52,907 bases of DNA from Chloroflexota bacterium. GTDB lineage: Bacteria > Chloroflexota > Dehalococcoidia > UBA3495. The notes under the pieces were generated by a model. The model did no database searches. It was not told where the DNA came from and worked only from the letters and a program-made list of their open reading frames with translations. The position numbers and the translations under genes are program-made. This document shows, one piece after another, positions 8,212 through 16,603 of the stretch (position 1 is its first letter; each line of letters begins with the position of its first letter). Location of the stretch: the NCBI GenBank assembly GCA_022563275.1, contig JADFNR010000005.1, positions 1-52,907 on the forward strand, in the 5' to 3' direction.

Positions 8212-9663
8212 ATGACCAAAACAGGACAAGACCATCTGGACAGCCTTCGGGACGGCCGCAGCGTTTACCTTGACGGCCAACTGGTTGGCGACGTAGTAGA
8301 CCATCCTGCCTACCGCAACGCCATAAGATCAACCGCGGCGCTCTACGACTTCCAGGCTGCCCCCGAGAACCAGGAACTGATGACATTTGAGTCGCCCACG
8401 GGAGCGCGGGTCAACCGCTGCTGGCAGTTGCCCGAGTCCTACGACGAACTGGTGCAGCGCCGCCGGGCGCTGGAGGCCTGGGCGGAACAGACCAATGGGT
8501 TTTTGGGCCGGTCTCCCGACCATGTGGCCTCGTCCCTGTGCGGCATGGTGATGCGCCTCGACCTGTTTCAAGCCCACGGCGAAAAGCGGGCCAAGGCCTT
8601 GGGCGATTATTTTGAATACGTACGGGATAACGACCAGTTCGTGACCTACGTGGTGGTCAGTCCCCAAGCCGACCGCTCCAAGGGGGTTGGAGAGCAGGCA
8701 GACGAATTCCTGACCGCCGGTATCTGCGACGAAGACAGCCAAGGGATAACGGTCAAGGGGGCCAAGATGCTGGGCACAAGCTGTATCCTGGCCAACGAGG
8801 TGTTGTTGGGCACGATACAGCCCATGAAACCAGGTGAAGAGAAATACGCTTTTTCCGCGGCCATTCCATTGGGGGCCAAGGGGGTCAAGTTGCTTTCCCG
8901 CAAGTCCTATGAGGCTGCGGCGGTTTCAGAATTCGACAATCCGCTGTCGTACCGGTACGACGAGAACGACGCGGTGATCTACTTCGATGAAGTGAAGGTC
9001 CCCTGGGAAAGGGTCTTCGTCCACCGCGACCCGGCGATGTGCTGGGCCCAGTTCCATGACACCCCGGCCCACGTATTCCATAACTACCAGGCCCAGATCA
9101 GGTTGATGGTCAAGCTGCGCTTTCTGGTGGGGATGGCCCGGAAGATCGCCGAGACCACCAACGTGATCAGTTACCCTCAAGTCGTGGAAAGCCTGGGGAG
9201 TCTGGCGGGACAGGCGGGGTTGATCGAAGGGATGGTCCACGGGATGGAAGCGAAGGGTACTTACGTGGGGAAGTACTACGTTCCGGACCGCCATCTGATG
9301 TACGCGTCACAGGTGCAGGCCCAGCAGATGTACCCGGAGGTTGTCCAGGCCATACGCCAGTTGACCGGCGGAGGGGTGATTATGATGCCTTCGGCGGCCG
9401 TTGATTTCACCAGCCCAGAGACCGCCGGCTACATCGAGAAAACCCAGCAATCGCCGGTCATGAACGCCAAAGACCGGGTCAAGCTTTTCAAGCTGGCTTG
9501 GGACGCCATCGGCTCTGAGTTCGGATCCCGGCACACTCAATATGAGATGTTCTACGCCGGCGCCCAGTTCGCTGTCCGCAACCATTCGTTCCGGACCTAT
9601 GACTGGGGGAAAGCCACGGATATGGTGGACCGTTTCATGAACAGCTACGACTTGCCGGAGTAA
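8212..9663 (+). CDS. 4-hydroxyphenylacetate 3-monooxygenase (HpaB-family) oxygenase
   Basis: A 483-residue FADH2-dependent hydroxylase of the HpaB/PheA1 family, which adds an ortho hydroxyl to phenols with flavin supplied by a separate reductase. Family landmarks are the opening DGRSVYLDGQLVGDVVDHP, VTYVVVSPQADRSKG, the flavin-binding GITVKGAKMLGTS, VKVPWERVFVHRD and QLTGGGVIMMPSA. The length is normal. No flavin reductase (HpaC) gene is seen nearby, so reduced flavin must come from elsewhere. It is divergent from the truncated luciferase gene (171 bp between starts) and convergent with the response regulator. The exact phenolic substrate cannot be told from sequence. Confidence 0.9.
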   Translation: MTKTGQDHLDSLRDGRSVYLDGQLVGDVVDHPAYRNAIRSTAALYDFQAAPENQELMTFESPTGARVNRCWQLPESYDELVQRRRALEAWAEQTNGFLGRSPDHVASSLCGMVMRLDLFQAHGEKRAKALGDYFEYVRDNDQFVTYVVVSPQADRSKGVGEQADEFLTAGICDEDSQGITVKGAKMLGTSCILANEVLLGTIQPMKPGEEKYAFSAAIPLGAKGVKLLSRKSYEAAAVSEFDNPLSYRYDENDAVIYFDEVKVPWERVFVHRDPAMCWAQFHDTPAHVFHNYQAQIRLMVKLRFLVGMARKIAETTNVISYPQVVESLGSLAGQAGLIEGMVHGMEAKGTYVGKYYVPDRHLMYASQVQAQQMYPEVVQAIRQLTGGGVIMMPSAAVDFTSPETAGYIEKTQQSPVMNAKDRVKLFKLAWDAIGSEFGSRHTQYEMFYAGAQFAVRNHSFRTYDWGKATDMVDRFMNSYDLPE

Positions 9664-9741
9664 ACGTCGAGCGGTCTAAATAGAAGCCCTCATCGATGTT
9701 TGCCTGCTGCCGCGCGTATTCCAGGGCTAATGTTTGTGGGG

Positions 9742-10152
9742 CTAGATGGTCTCCGCGAGCAACCTAATCTTCCCGGCAAGGTCGGAGACCGAAAAAGGCT
9801 TGGCCAAAAACTCCGCCTTGAATGATGGGCCGGACCGGAACAACACCTCCTCAGCGGGCAGCCCGGAGGTCAACAGGACCCGGATATCCGGCCGGGTCTC
9901 CCAAAGACTCTCGGCTAATTGGATTCCTCCCATATAAGGCATCGACACATCGCTGAGCAAGATATCGATGCGCTGGCCGGGCCGGTTTTTGGCGATCTCC
10001 AGGGCTTCAGGTCCGTTTTCCGCTGTAAGGACGTTGTACCCTTCCCGGCGTAAAACGGTTGAGAAAAACTCCAATAACGGCCTGTCGTCTTCCACCAGCA
10101 GGACCGTTGCGCTGCCGTTCCGGTCAGTTCCGCTGCTATCTGCCGTTGTCAA
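9742..10152 (-). CDS. Single-domain response regulator (receiver only)
   Basis: A 136-residue CheY-like receiver domain with no output domain. All phosphorylation positions are orthodox: the acidic cluster in LLVEDDRPL, the phospho-acceptor Asp in LLSDVSMPYMGG, the Ser/Thr position in VLLTSG and the conserved Lys in EFLAKPF. It would relay phosphate from a histidine kinase to a partner or act by protein contact. The start is a TTG at 10152 with GGAG seven bases upstream. It is divergent from the FtsZ-like gene, about 600 bp away. Its sequence resembles receivers attached to hybrid kinases, such as the one at the end of the 28.2-32.1 kb kinase, so it may work with one of the window's kinases; this is inference. 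Confidence 0.88.
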   Translation of the reverse strand: MTTADSSGTDRNGSATVLLVEDDRPLLEFFSTVLRREGYNVLTAENGPEALEIAKNRPGQRIDILLSDVSMPYMGGIQLAESLWETRPDIRVLLTSGLPAEEVLFRSGPSFKAEFLAKPFSVSDLAGKIRLLAETI

Positions 10153-10748
10153 TTGAGTGCTCCATTATCTAACTCGGATCGGTTCAACAGGCCGAGTCCC
10201 ACGGCTTGATGCCCCAAGCATAGCAGCCATTGTGGCATTAAAAATAGGGAAGTCGTGCGATTACCGTAAGAGTAGATTGCTGACTGATCTGAAACCGCCA
10301 ACGTTTTGGCTGTGTCTGGAGCGATTCAGGGGTTGCCATCCCCAAGGGCATTGGCCCCCAGACCGGTCTTCAATGAGTGAAAACCTGGTTGCATATTAGT
10401 ATTCCGATGGCGGATATCAGTATCCCCAAACTATTTAGATATCACGTAGAATCTCCGGTTGACGCTGCGGGGACCATATGTGGTCCAGATGGTCCTCTAC
10501 CACGACCCCATCTAGACCCCATCGCTAGTCCCTGTTTACCTCACCCAGGATGACCCGGTTGGAGCTTAGTGTCCGCTGGCTGGGATGGCAAGATTGCTGG
10601 AGCAACAGCGCCGTGACCAGAGGGAACCCGGAGACACTCGAGAGATACCCTGGGTACGTGAATGGAATGGTTCCAGCCATCCGGATCTTCCAGGCGTTGT
10701 TAAAGCCGACAGCCAAACACCGGTAATCAGTATCAGAAGGGACACAGG
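10153..10748. other. Long non-coding gap between the response regulator and the FtsZ-like gene
   Basis: About 600 bp without a convincing gene. Short frames within it have no family resemblance. It must hold the divergent promoters of the two flanking genes. The only clear structure is the inverted repeat at 10471-10495, listed separately. Confidence 0.6.
10471..10495. promoter_or_regulatory. Operator-like inverted repeat with an extra half-site
   Basis: GGACCA-TATG-TGGTCC (10471-10486) is a perfect 6-bp dyad, and the half-site TGGTCC recurs three bases later (10490-10495). It lies about 260 bp before the FtsZ-like start in the divergent intergenic region. This is the shape of a dimeric regulator site; no regulator is identified. 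Confidence 0.4.
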
Positions 10749-11909
10749 ATGGCGATTCAGGACTACACAACGGACAGGCGTCGTGAACAGGCGAGGGAAA
10801 CCTCGTCTGTGCGGACTGCCACCATTGATCCGGTTCCCGCGCGCATCAAGGTTGTCGGCGTGGGCAACGGCGGTTGCAATTGTGTGAAGCGGATGATGCG
10901 CCACACTGTTCCCGGCATGACCTTTGCCATGGTCAACACCGATAATATCGATCTGGAGACGAGTGATCCTAGGGTCGATGTCATCCAGATAGGCGCGAAT
11001 AAAGCCCGGACCTGGGGGTCCGGCGGAGATTATCAGGCCAACGGCGGCGGCTCAGACGAATCATCCGAGCAGCTTCGGCGGACCCTTTCCAACACTGATC
11101 TGGTCTTCGTAACCGCCGGCATGGGCGGAGGCGTTGGCACCGGCGCCGCTCCCTACGTGGCGCATCTGGCCAAAGAACAGGGCGCCCTGGTCGTGGGATT
11201 GGTAACCGCTCCTTTCAGCTTTGAGGGGCGCCGCCGGATGGGATTGGCCGTCGCTGGAGTCGACCGGTTGCGGCCCTACGTGGACAACCTGATTCTGATT
11301 CACAACGACCGGCTATTGAACTACTTCGACCGTGGAGCTCATATGGCCCAGGCATTCCGGAAGGCCGATGAGGTCGTGTCCCAAGGAATAATGGGCATTT
11401 CTGAGAGCATCAACGCCGATCAAGAGATCAACGTGAAATTTGCCGACGTGCGTTCCGTGATGAACTACCGCGGAGGCGCATTCATGTCTATTGGCCGGGG
11501 CATCGGGAGCAGCGGCCCCGAGGAAGCCGCCCGTCAAGCTGTTGCCAATCCACTTTTGGACCTGTCGTTCAACAAGGCCACTGGTGTGTTGATCATGATC
11601 AAGGGGGGTACCGCCGGGATGACGCTGGGCGGAGTGAATGCCGCCCGTCAAGTTGTCGCCGACGCCGTCCTAAAAGATGCCAATATCTTCATCGGCGTGG
11701 GGGTCGACGAAAACATGGGTGAAGAGGTCAGCATAACTCTGATCGCCACAGGCCTCCAACGTGACTCCATGGAAGCAGCCCCGGACCCCGTGCGAATCCA
11801 AAACTACACCCGTTTTGACCAATCTTTGGGGGGTGGACACGATCCCTCCCTCATACCTGGCGGTCCAAGCGGCCCAGATAAAACAATCATCAAAGGACGC
11901 TACCCCTAA
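10749..11909 (+). CDS. Divergent FtsZ/tubulin-family protein with altered GTPase motifs
   Basis: A 386-residue FtsZ homologue. The fold is obvious: RIKVVGVGNGGCNCVKRM (T1 loop), MVNTDN (T2), DLVFVTAGMGGGVGTGAAP (T4 glycine loop), APFSFEGRRRM, HNDRLLNY, NVKFADVRSVM (T7 loop) and ITLIATGLQ. Two key positions differ from FtsZ. The T4 signature GGGTGTG has Val129 in place of Thr, and the T7 synergy motif N-x-D-x-x-D has Lys230 in place of the first catalytic Asp, while Asp233 is kept. The C-terminal tail lacks the FtsA/ZipA-binding D-x-IPxFLR peptide and ends in IIKGRYP. The T3 segment is also unusual (SGGDYQANGGGSDES). It is not in a dcw cluster. I infer a paralogue with weak or no GTP hydrolysis; it is less likely to be the organism's only FtsZ. 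AAGGG precedes the ATG. Confidence 0.88.
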   Translation: MAIQDYTTDRRREQARETSSVRTATIDPVPARIKVVGVGNGGCNCVKRMMRHTVPGMTFAMVNTDNIDLETSDPRVDVIQIGANKARTWGSGGDYQANGGGSDESSEQLRRTLSNTDLVFVTAGMGGGVGTGAAPYVAHLAKEQGALVVGLVTAPFSFEGRRRMGLAVAGVDRLRPYVDNLILIHNDRLLNYFDRGAHMAQAFRKADEVVSQGIMGISESINADQEINVKFADVRSVMNYRGGAFMSIGRGIGSSGPEEAARQAVANPLLDLSFNKATGVLIMIKGGTAGMTLGGVNAARQVVADAVLKDANIFIGVGVDENMGEEVSITLIATGLQRDSMEAAPDPVRIQNYTRFDQSLGGGHDPSLIPGGPSGPDKTIIKGRYP

Positions 11910-11913
11910 TCAC

Positions 11914-11969
11914 AGTGTCCTCCTCTAAGACCTAACTTTGCCGGGTAGGGAGTATTAGAGGGGGACACT
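11914..11969 (+). terminator. Stem-loop after the FtsZ-like gene
   Basis: AGTGTCCTCCTCTAA (11914-11928) pairs with TTAGAGGGGGACACT (11955-11969), a 15-bp stem with one G-U pair and a 26-nt loop. It begins 5 bp after the stop codon. The T-tract is weak (CTTAAAG), so it may stabilise or attenuate the message rather than fully terminate it. Confidence 0.5.
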
Positions 11970-12070
11970 CTTAAAGATGGAACGTTTTGATGTCGCATCG
12001 CTTTGACGACTCAATGAGAACCAATATCAAGCGGGACCATGGCCCGGTGGGTACGGGAGGTTCCAGCACT

Positions 12071-12117
12071 CGATCGGTTCCCGGGATGGGGGCTGGACCC
12101 CGGAGTGGGACCGATCG
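12071..12117. promoter_or_regulatory. Inverted repeat in the leader of the pseudo-receiver gene
   Basis: CGATCGGT (12071-12078) and ACCGATCG (12110-12117) are perfect inverted copies, extended by CCC/GGG across a one-base bulge. The structure lies 132 bp before the downstream ATG within a 339-bp gap that holds no gene. It could be an RNA hairpin in the leader or a protein site. Confidence 0.4.
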
Positions 12118-12248
12118 ATCGAGAGTCCGCGCCGCGCCAGGCCGGTCCCAAACGGACCAACCCTGGTCGAGACGCAAGCAAACGGAAGAAATAATCGGCG
12201 TGCGGCATACCAATCGCCGCACTTTGACCCCGTCGGAGGACTACCTTA

Positions 12249-12983
12249 ATGCAAAAGGCCGTATTCATCGGTGCCGATCCACAGGTTGCTGAGATCGTTA
12301 GATTAGGAATCTGCCTGCGCTGGCCCGACGTGATCCCATTGAACGCCACCACTGCCATAGGCGGGTTGGAACTGGTCAAGGAAGAATCGCCGGACCTGGT
12401 GCTTCTGAAGCCAGATTTTCCGGACAAATCGCTTTCCGAGATAATCAGGGAATTGCGGGCCTTCTCAGATGTGCCCCTAGTGGTGTTGAACCACCAAACC
12501 AATGAATTGGAACCCGTAACCGCCCTGGAAGCGGGAGCTGACGAATATATACAACTACCCTGTGAACTTTCGGAGTTGACCTTCAAAGTTTGGAGCCTGA
12601 TGAGGCGCACCGAAGGTCGCAAATCAGGTAAAACCGGTGAACCGCTCATCGTTGGAGACGTGACGGTCGATCCCTCAACCCATGAGGTGCACCTGGGAGA
12701 CCACATAGTGTCTCTGACGCCGGCAGAGTTCCAGTTGACGTATCTCTTGGTCAAGAATAATGGGGCCGTGGTCTCCAAGGCCGATCTCGAGAAAGAACTC
12801 TCCAAGGCGGGGCTGGGCGCTTCCGGTTCGGTGAAACAACACATCATGCGCTTGCGGCGTAAATTCCAGGACAACGCAAAAGACCCGAAGTGGTTCGCCA
12901 ATGTGCCAGGCGTAGGTTACCGTTTCATCGGCGGGTTAAATTCCGGAGGGGGGTCGAAAACCGGCCTCCGCAAAGCGGCCTAA
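12249..12983 (+). CDS. OmpR-type DNA-binding protein with a degenerate (pseudo-)receiver domain
   Basis: A 244-residue two-domain regulator. Residues 1-120 have the receiver fold (LEAGADEYIQLPCELSELTFKV matches the last strand and helix), but the conserved positions are gone. The acidic pair is Gly-Ala (VFIGADPQ), the phospho-acceptor Asp is Lys54 (VLLKPDF), the Ser/Thr is Asn81 (VVLNHQ) and the Lys is Leu103. Residues 130-235 are a winged helix of the OmpR/PhoB type: SLTPAEFQLTYLLVKNNGAV, GSVKQHIMRLRRKF as recognition helix, then FANVPGVGYRFIG. It should bind DNA without control by phosphorylation. The ATG at 12249 has GGAGGA upstream. It follows the FtsZ-like gene on the same strand after 339 bp, and no histidine kinase adjoins it. 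Confidence 0.9.
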   Translation: MQKAVFIGADPQVAEIVRLGICLRWPDVIPLNATTAIGGLELVKEESPDLVLLKPDFPDKSLSEIIRELRAFSDVPLVVLNHQTNELEPVTALEAGADEYIQLPCELSELTFKVWSLMRRTEGRKSGKTGEPLIVGDVTVDPSTHEVHLGDHIVSLTPAEFQLTYLLVKNNGAVVSKADLEKELSKAGLGASGSVKQHIMRLRRKFQDNAKDPKWFANVPGVGYRFIGGLNSGGGSKTGLRKAA

Positions 12984-13401
12984 CACCGTCGGCAGGCCAA
13001 TTAACAACATCCTAAGTAGTCGAAACGGAAAGCTGAAACAGCCAAATGTCCGATGGGTCCACGGACTTACGGACCGGGGCTGGAGCCGCTGTTCCGGGTC
13101 AAGCAAATGCTAGTAATCTGCGGAGGCAATGCACCTATTTTTATCATTCTTATCTCGCCCCCGCGGACCCTGATATCTACCCAACGGTGTGATTGATGTG
13201 GGAGGGTGACTGGCCGCCGCCTCGGATCTTCTAATCCCTGATGGAGGCGGCGGGCCGGCATTCTAAACCAACCGAGCGACAAGGGCCGTCCTTCCGGGCA
13301 ACATGCCGGGAAGGACGGCCCTTTCCATTGTTGGACCCGATTGGCTTCCTTCGACGGGAGCGCCCCAAGCCGAATTGACGGTAGTGGCTGCCACTGTATT
13401 C
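12984..13401. other. Gap between convergent genes, containing a terminator
   Basis: About 420 bp with no gene that I can support. The only structure is the strong hairpin at 13281-13323. Confidence 0.6.
13281..13323. terminator. Strong bidirectional hairpin between convergent genes
   Basis: AAGGGCCGTCCTTCC (13281-13295) and its exact reverse complement (13309-13323) form a 15-bp stem. The loop itself contains a GGCA/TGCC stem, so pairing is nearly continuous. It is placed between the pseudo-receiver gene (plus) and the small membrane protein gene (minus), fitting a shared terminator. T-tracts on both sides are short. Confidence 0.7.
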
Positions 13402-13647
13402 TCACGAGTCGAGCCCGGGATGACTCAAGTTTCTTTCTCTGACGTGCCGTTGCGCGAATCGCTGAAGGGCGACCAGCGCCCATAACGCTTCGATCACGGT
13501 TATGGGGTATACCCCCGCCAAACCGCTGTACAGAGAGGTCATTCCTGATCCCAGGGAGAAAACCAGGACCAACCATTTGGACCGTTCCTCGGTCCAGTAG
13601 GAAAGAAACATGATGGTCACGGCGATGGAACCAAATACGGTCAACAT
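13402..13647 (-). CDS. Small integral membrane protein, 81 residues
   Basis: No named family is recognised. The protein has two hydrophobic stretches: TVFGSIAVTIMFLSYW, which includes the N-terminus, and a long one covering WLVLVFSLGSGMTSLYSGL to PITVIEALWALVALQRF. It ends in a basic tail (QRHVRERN). This looks like a two- or three-helix membrane protein with no catalytic motif. AAGGAG lies about twelve bases before the ATG at 13647. The clean hydrophobic pattern and ribosome site favour a real gene. Confidence 0.7.
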   Translation of the reverse strand: MLTVFGSIAVTIMFLSYWTEERSKWLVLVFSLGSGMTSLYSGLAGVYPITVIEALWALVALQRFAQRHVRERNLSHPGLDS

Positions 13648-13760
13648 TGTTCGATCGATTCTCCTTCCTGCCGGACGTTCTTGGTCACTCCCGGTCCAAG
13701 GTGCGCCCCATGCATCGTTACTCCCACCGTCCCTGCCACCATACGTAATGGATACTCGGA

Positions 13761-14234
13761 TCAGCCGGCGGGTGGACCTTCATCAAACTGGACCAGAATC
13801 CCGTCCGGATCGTAGACGAAGATGGTCCGGACGTTGCCCGACTCATCGGTGAAGTCCTCCGTGCTCCCCGCCAGGGGAACCCCCTTGGCGGTCAACTCTT
13901 CAGCGTAGGCCTTCACGTTTTCGACCCCAAAAGAGATATGGCTGATGCCCCTCTGGTCCAGTTTGATGGGCTCACCCCCAACCTGGTCCCCTGGATGGGA
14001 GGTCAGCACCAGGAAAGGCTGAGGATATGCGGGGTCGTCGAAATATATGTTGGCCACCGTCCTCGCCTTCCGGGGACGCTCGTACATCTCGGCCGACTCC
14101 GCGCCCGGCCGCCCAGCCATCTCCTGGGTAGTGCGCATCTTCACCGTGAGCCCTAAAATATCCCGGTAGAACTCAAGGGATTTCTCCAAGTCGGCCACGC
14201 AGATTGCGATGTGGGATACGCCTTTGGCTTTCAT
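13761..14234 (-). CDS. VOC-superfamily (glyoxalase/dioxygenase-fold) protein
   Basis: A 157-residue vicinal-oxygen-chelate protein made of two beta-alpha-beta-beta-beta modules. The first begins KGVSHIAICVADLEKSLEFY (metal-ligand His) and the second begins RGISHISFGVENVKAYAEEL (second His), with the expected Glu near the C-terminus in an ILVQFDE context. Such proteins are metal-dependent dioxygenases, isomerases or lyases; the substrate is not evident. The ATG at 14234 has GGAG upstream. A longer frame from 14303 adds 23 residues with no homology and is not used. Confidence 0.88.
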   Translation of the reverse strand: MKAKGVSHIAICVADLEKSLEFYRDILGLTVKMRTTQEMAGRPGAESAEMYERPRKARTVANIYFDDPAYPQPFLVLTSHPGDQVGGEPIKLDQRGISHISFGVENVKAYAEELTAKGVPLAGSTEDFTDESGNVRTIFVYDPDGILVQFDEGPPAG

Positions 14235-14436
14235 ATTGGACTCCAGTGGAATGGATCGAGATGGATTTAACAGAAAGGGCCGCGCGCACCAGAGGCGTCG
14301 CACCGGCTAGCGGGCAGTTTTGGGATTAAAAAGAAGGTGCAACAAGCTGATCGCGGTGTAAAATGCCGGCAAATACGGCTATTTGTGTTCTTCCGTGGCA
14401 TATCAGGCCTGACGGAAGAATGCACGAGGTGTTTCG

Positions 14437-15678
14437 ATGACCCAAGCAGGCGATAAGCTGCCGCTGCCCTTGGAGGGTATCAGAATATTGGACGCCACCC
14501 ATATAGTCGCGGGGCCGTTTTGCTCCATGATCCTGGCGGATATGGGCGCGGAGGTGATCAAGATCGAACGGCCCGGCGCCGGAGACCTGGTCCGGAGCCG
14601 CGGCCCTTTCATAAAATCCTCAGACGGCCGGGAGATGAGTTCCCGCTTCCTTGGCGTGAACCGGAACAAGAAGAGTGTTTCCATCGACCTGAGAAACCCG
14701 AGGTGTAAAACGGCCTTCGAGGAACTGGTGCGTAACTCCGACGTTCTGTTGGACAACTGGGGGCCCGGGGCTTTTCGCCGGCTGGGATTGGGTTATGACC
14801 ACCTGAGCGAGATCAATCCCGGCCTGGTCTATGCCAGCATCACGGGTTATGGCGACAGCGAAGGCTTGAACGGGCCTTACTCCGACCGGCCGGCGAACAA
14901 CATGAGCATTCAGGCCATGGCGGGGTGGATGGAGATCACCGGCGACCAGGATGGTGGGCCGCATAGCGTGGGCGACAACATCGGCGATTCGGTGCCTGGC
15001 GTCTGGACGGCGCTGGGCATCGTCCTGGCCCTGGAGACAAAGCGCAAAACCGGACGAGGACAGCATGTGGACATGGCCATGTACGATTGCATGTTCGCCC
15101 ACATGGAAGGCGCGATGAACGTCTTCCAGACGACTGGCGACGATCCGGTCCGGTCCCGGGAACGGCTGGCCAATGCCGGAATCACCTTTCGGGCGAAGGA
15201 CGGGTACGTGGTGATGGCGGGCGTGCGCTCTGAGGACAGGATGCGGGAACTGTGGAAGGTGGTCGGCCGGGAAGACCTGTTGGAAGGCGACGCCCGGTAC
15301 CTGGCCGGGCCCGGAATGGACGGCCAGTTCTATTATGAGCACATCATTCCGGCCATCGAGGGGTGGTCGACTGGAGTACCCAAGTTTCAGGTGGCTGCGA
15401 CGCTGACGGAGATCGGTTTCTCCATGGGAGTTACTCAAACCATGTCCGACCTGGCCCATTGCCCCCACCTGGAAGCCCGCCAGATGTTCGTGGAAACCGG
15501 CGACACCCTGGGCGGCACCTTCCGTGGGGTGAAAACCGCGGCCCGCCTCACGGCCTGCGTCGATTCTCCCGCCGTGACAGCCCCGTTATTGGGCGAGCAC
15601 ACCGCGGAGATACTTTGCTCCCTGGGCGGCATGACTCCAGAAGAAGTGACCGCGTTGGAGGCGGAGGGGGCGCTTTAG
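14437..15678 (+). CDS. CaiB/BaiF-type (class III) CoA transferase
   Basis: A 413-residue formyl-CoA:oxalate/CaiB family CoA transferase, which moves CoA between carboxylic acids. Family motifs are GIRILDATHIVAGPFCSMIL, DMGAEVIKIERPGAGD, NRNKKSVSIDLRNP and YASITGYGDSEGLNG. The catalytic Asp is probably Asp184 in NIGDSVPGVWTALG, followed by TGRGQHVDMAMYD. The length is normal. It likely activates an organic acid made or imported by neighbouring genes. It stands alone on the plus strand between minus-strand genes. CGAGGTG precedes the ATG. Confidence 0.93.
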   Translation: MTQAGDKLPLPLEGIRILDATHIVAGPFCSMILADMGAEVIKIERPGAGDLVRSRGPFIKSSDGREMSSRFLGVNRNKKSVSIDLRNPRCKTAFEELVRNSDVLLDNWGPGAFRRLGLGYDHLSEINPGLVYASITGYGDSEGLNGPYSDRPANNMSIQAMAGWMEITGDQDGGPHSVGDNIGDSVPGVWTALGIVLALETKRKTGRGQHVDMAMYDCMFAHMEGAMNVFQTTGDDPVRSRERLANAGITFRAKDGYVVMAGVRSEDRMRELWKVVGREDLLEGDARYLAGPGMDGQFYYEHIIPAIEGWSTGVPKFQVAATLTEIGFSMGVTQTMSDLAHCPHLEARQMFVETGDTLGGTFRGVKTAARLTACVDSPAVTAPLLGEHTAEILCSLGGMTPEEVTALEAEGAL

Positions 15679-15680
15679 GC

Positions 15681-15701
15681 AGGGTTGGGTTGGGCAACCC
15701 T
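15681..15701 (+). terminator. Short hairpin after the CoA transferase gene
   Basis: AGGGTTG (15681-15687) pairs with CAACCCT (15695-15701) around a 7-nt loop, two bases after the stop codon. The T-tract is poor, so confidence is moderate. Confidence 0.45.
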
Positions 15702-15754
15702 ACTCAGAAATCAGGGGCGATAGATACGAAGTACGCCGAGGGGCAGGCCGGCGG

Positions 15755-16597
15755 TCACAGGAAATGGACCACGGTAACCAGCGCTCCGCTCCCGATCAAA
15801 GAATATCCCAATGGGGCGCTTAATCGTCGCCCCCAGGGCATGTTTTTCTCGACGCCCATCACACCTCCCAGCAGAAGCATCCACCCAATGTTGCCAGCGC
15901 CCACGCCGAACATCAGAAGCATCAATGACCAGCAGCAACCAAGGCAGAATATGCCGTGATCGAAACCGATTTGAAAAGACTGGCTCAGTTCATTTCCGCC
16001 GCTCCACCGCCTGTTGATGAAGCTGAAAGGTGACCGGCACTTGTCTAGGCAATGGTATTTCAACGGCGTGAATTGGTAGGCTCCGGCCAAGACCAGGGTA
16101 CCCGCCCCGATGACCCAATCGTTGGAGTCCAGCCACCCGATCTGCTCCGACAACTCGTGCACGCCCAGGTCGGCCACATGCACCAATACGCCGAACGCCA
16201 TCCACACCATTAGATATCCGGCTGAGAGGAGTCCTGCCAAAACAATGTGGTTGGAACGGTCACTGGTGATGTTGCGAAACAGGCGTATGAGCGGCAATGT
16301 CGTTGGCAGCATCATGGCGAAGATCATGAGCGTCCAGCCAGCCACAAAGAACACCAGCAGGCGGACGTCCTCGCCGGTAACCTCGGTTAGCGCCTCATGG
16401 TCTAAGAAGCGGCTATAAGGGGATTGCCCCCACGCCAACAAACTTACCCAAGCCAGGGCGATCAAGGCCGCCAGAAGAACCAGGAACAGCCTGTCCCTGT
16501 GCAAGCTTTGCCAGAAAACGCCTAATCGGGGTGGCGGACCATGACCGTCAAGTCCGATGGCCCGCCAAAATCGTTGAACCGAATAACCAGATTTCAC
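15755..16597 (-). CDS. DUF2182 integral membrane protein
   Basis: A 280-residue membrane protein of the DUF2182 family (predicted metal-binding membrane protein), with about seven hydrophobic segments. Family hallmarks are FAMMLPTTLPLIRLF, YQFTPLKYHCLDKCRSP and the strong FCLGCCWSLMLLMF near the C-terminus; the paired cysteines are presumed metal or sulphur ligands. The start is a GTG at 16597, six bases after the stop of the DUF1326 gene, so the two are translated from one message. The two families recur together in other bacteria. Their joint function is not established; handling of a metal or a membrane redox role is guesswork. Confidence 0.88.
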   Translation of the reverse strand: MKSGYSVQRFWRAIGLDGHGPPPRLGVFWQSLHRDRLFLVLLAALIALAWVSLLAWGQSPYSRFLDHEALTEVTGEDVRLLVFFVAGWTLMIFAMMLPTTLPLIRLFRNITSDRSNHIVLAGLLSAGYLMVWMAFGVLVHVADLGVHELSEQIGWLDSNDWVIGAGTLVLAGAYQFTPLKYHCLDKCRSPFSFINRRWSGGNELSQSFQIGFDHGIFCLGCCWSLMLLMFGVGAGNIGWMLLLGGVMGVEKNMPWGRRLSAPLGYSLIGSGALVTVVHFL

Positions 16598-16603
16598 TTG
16601 CCC

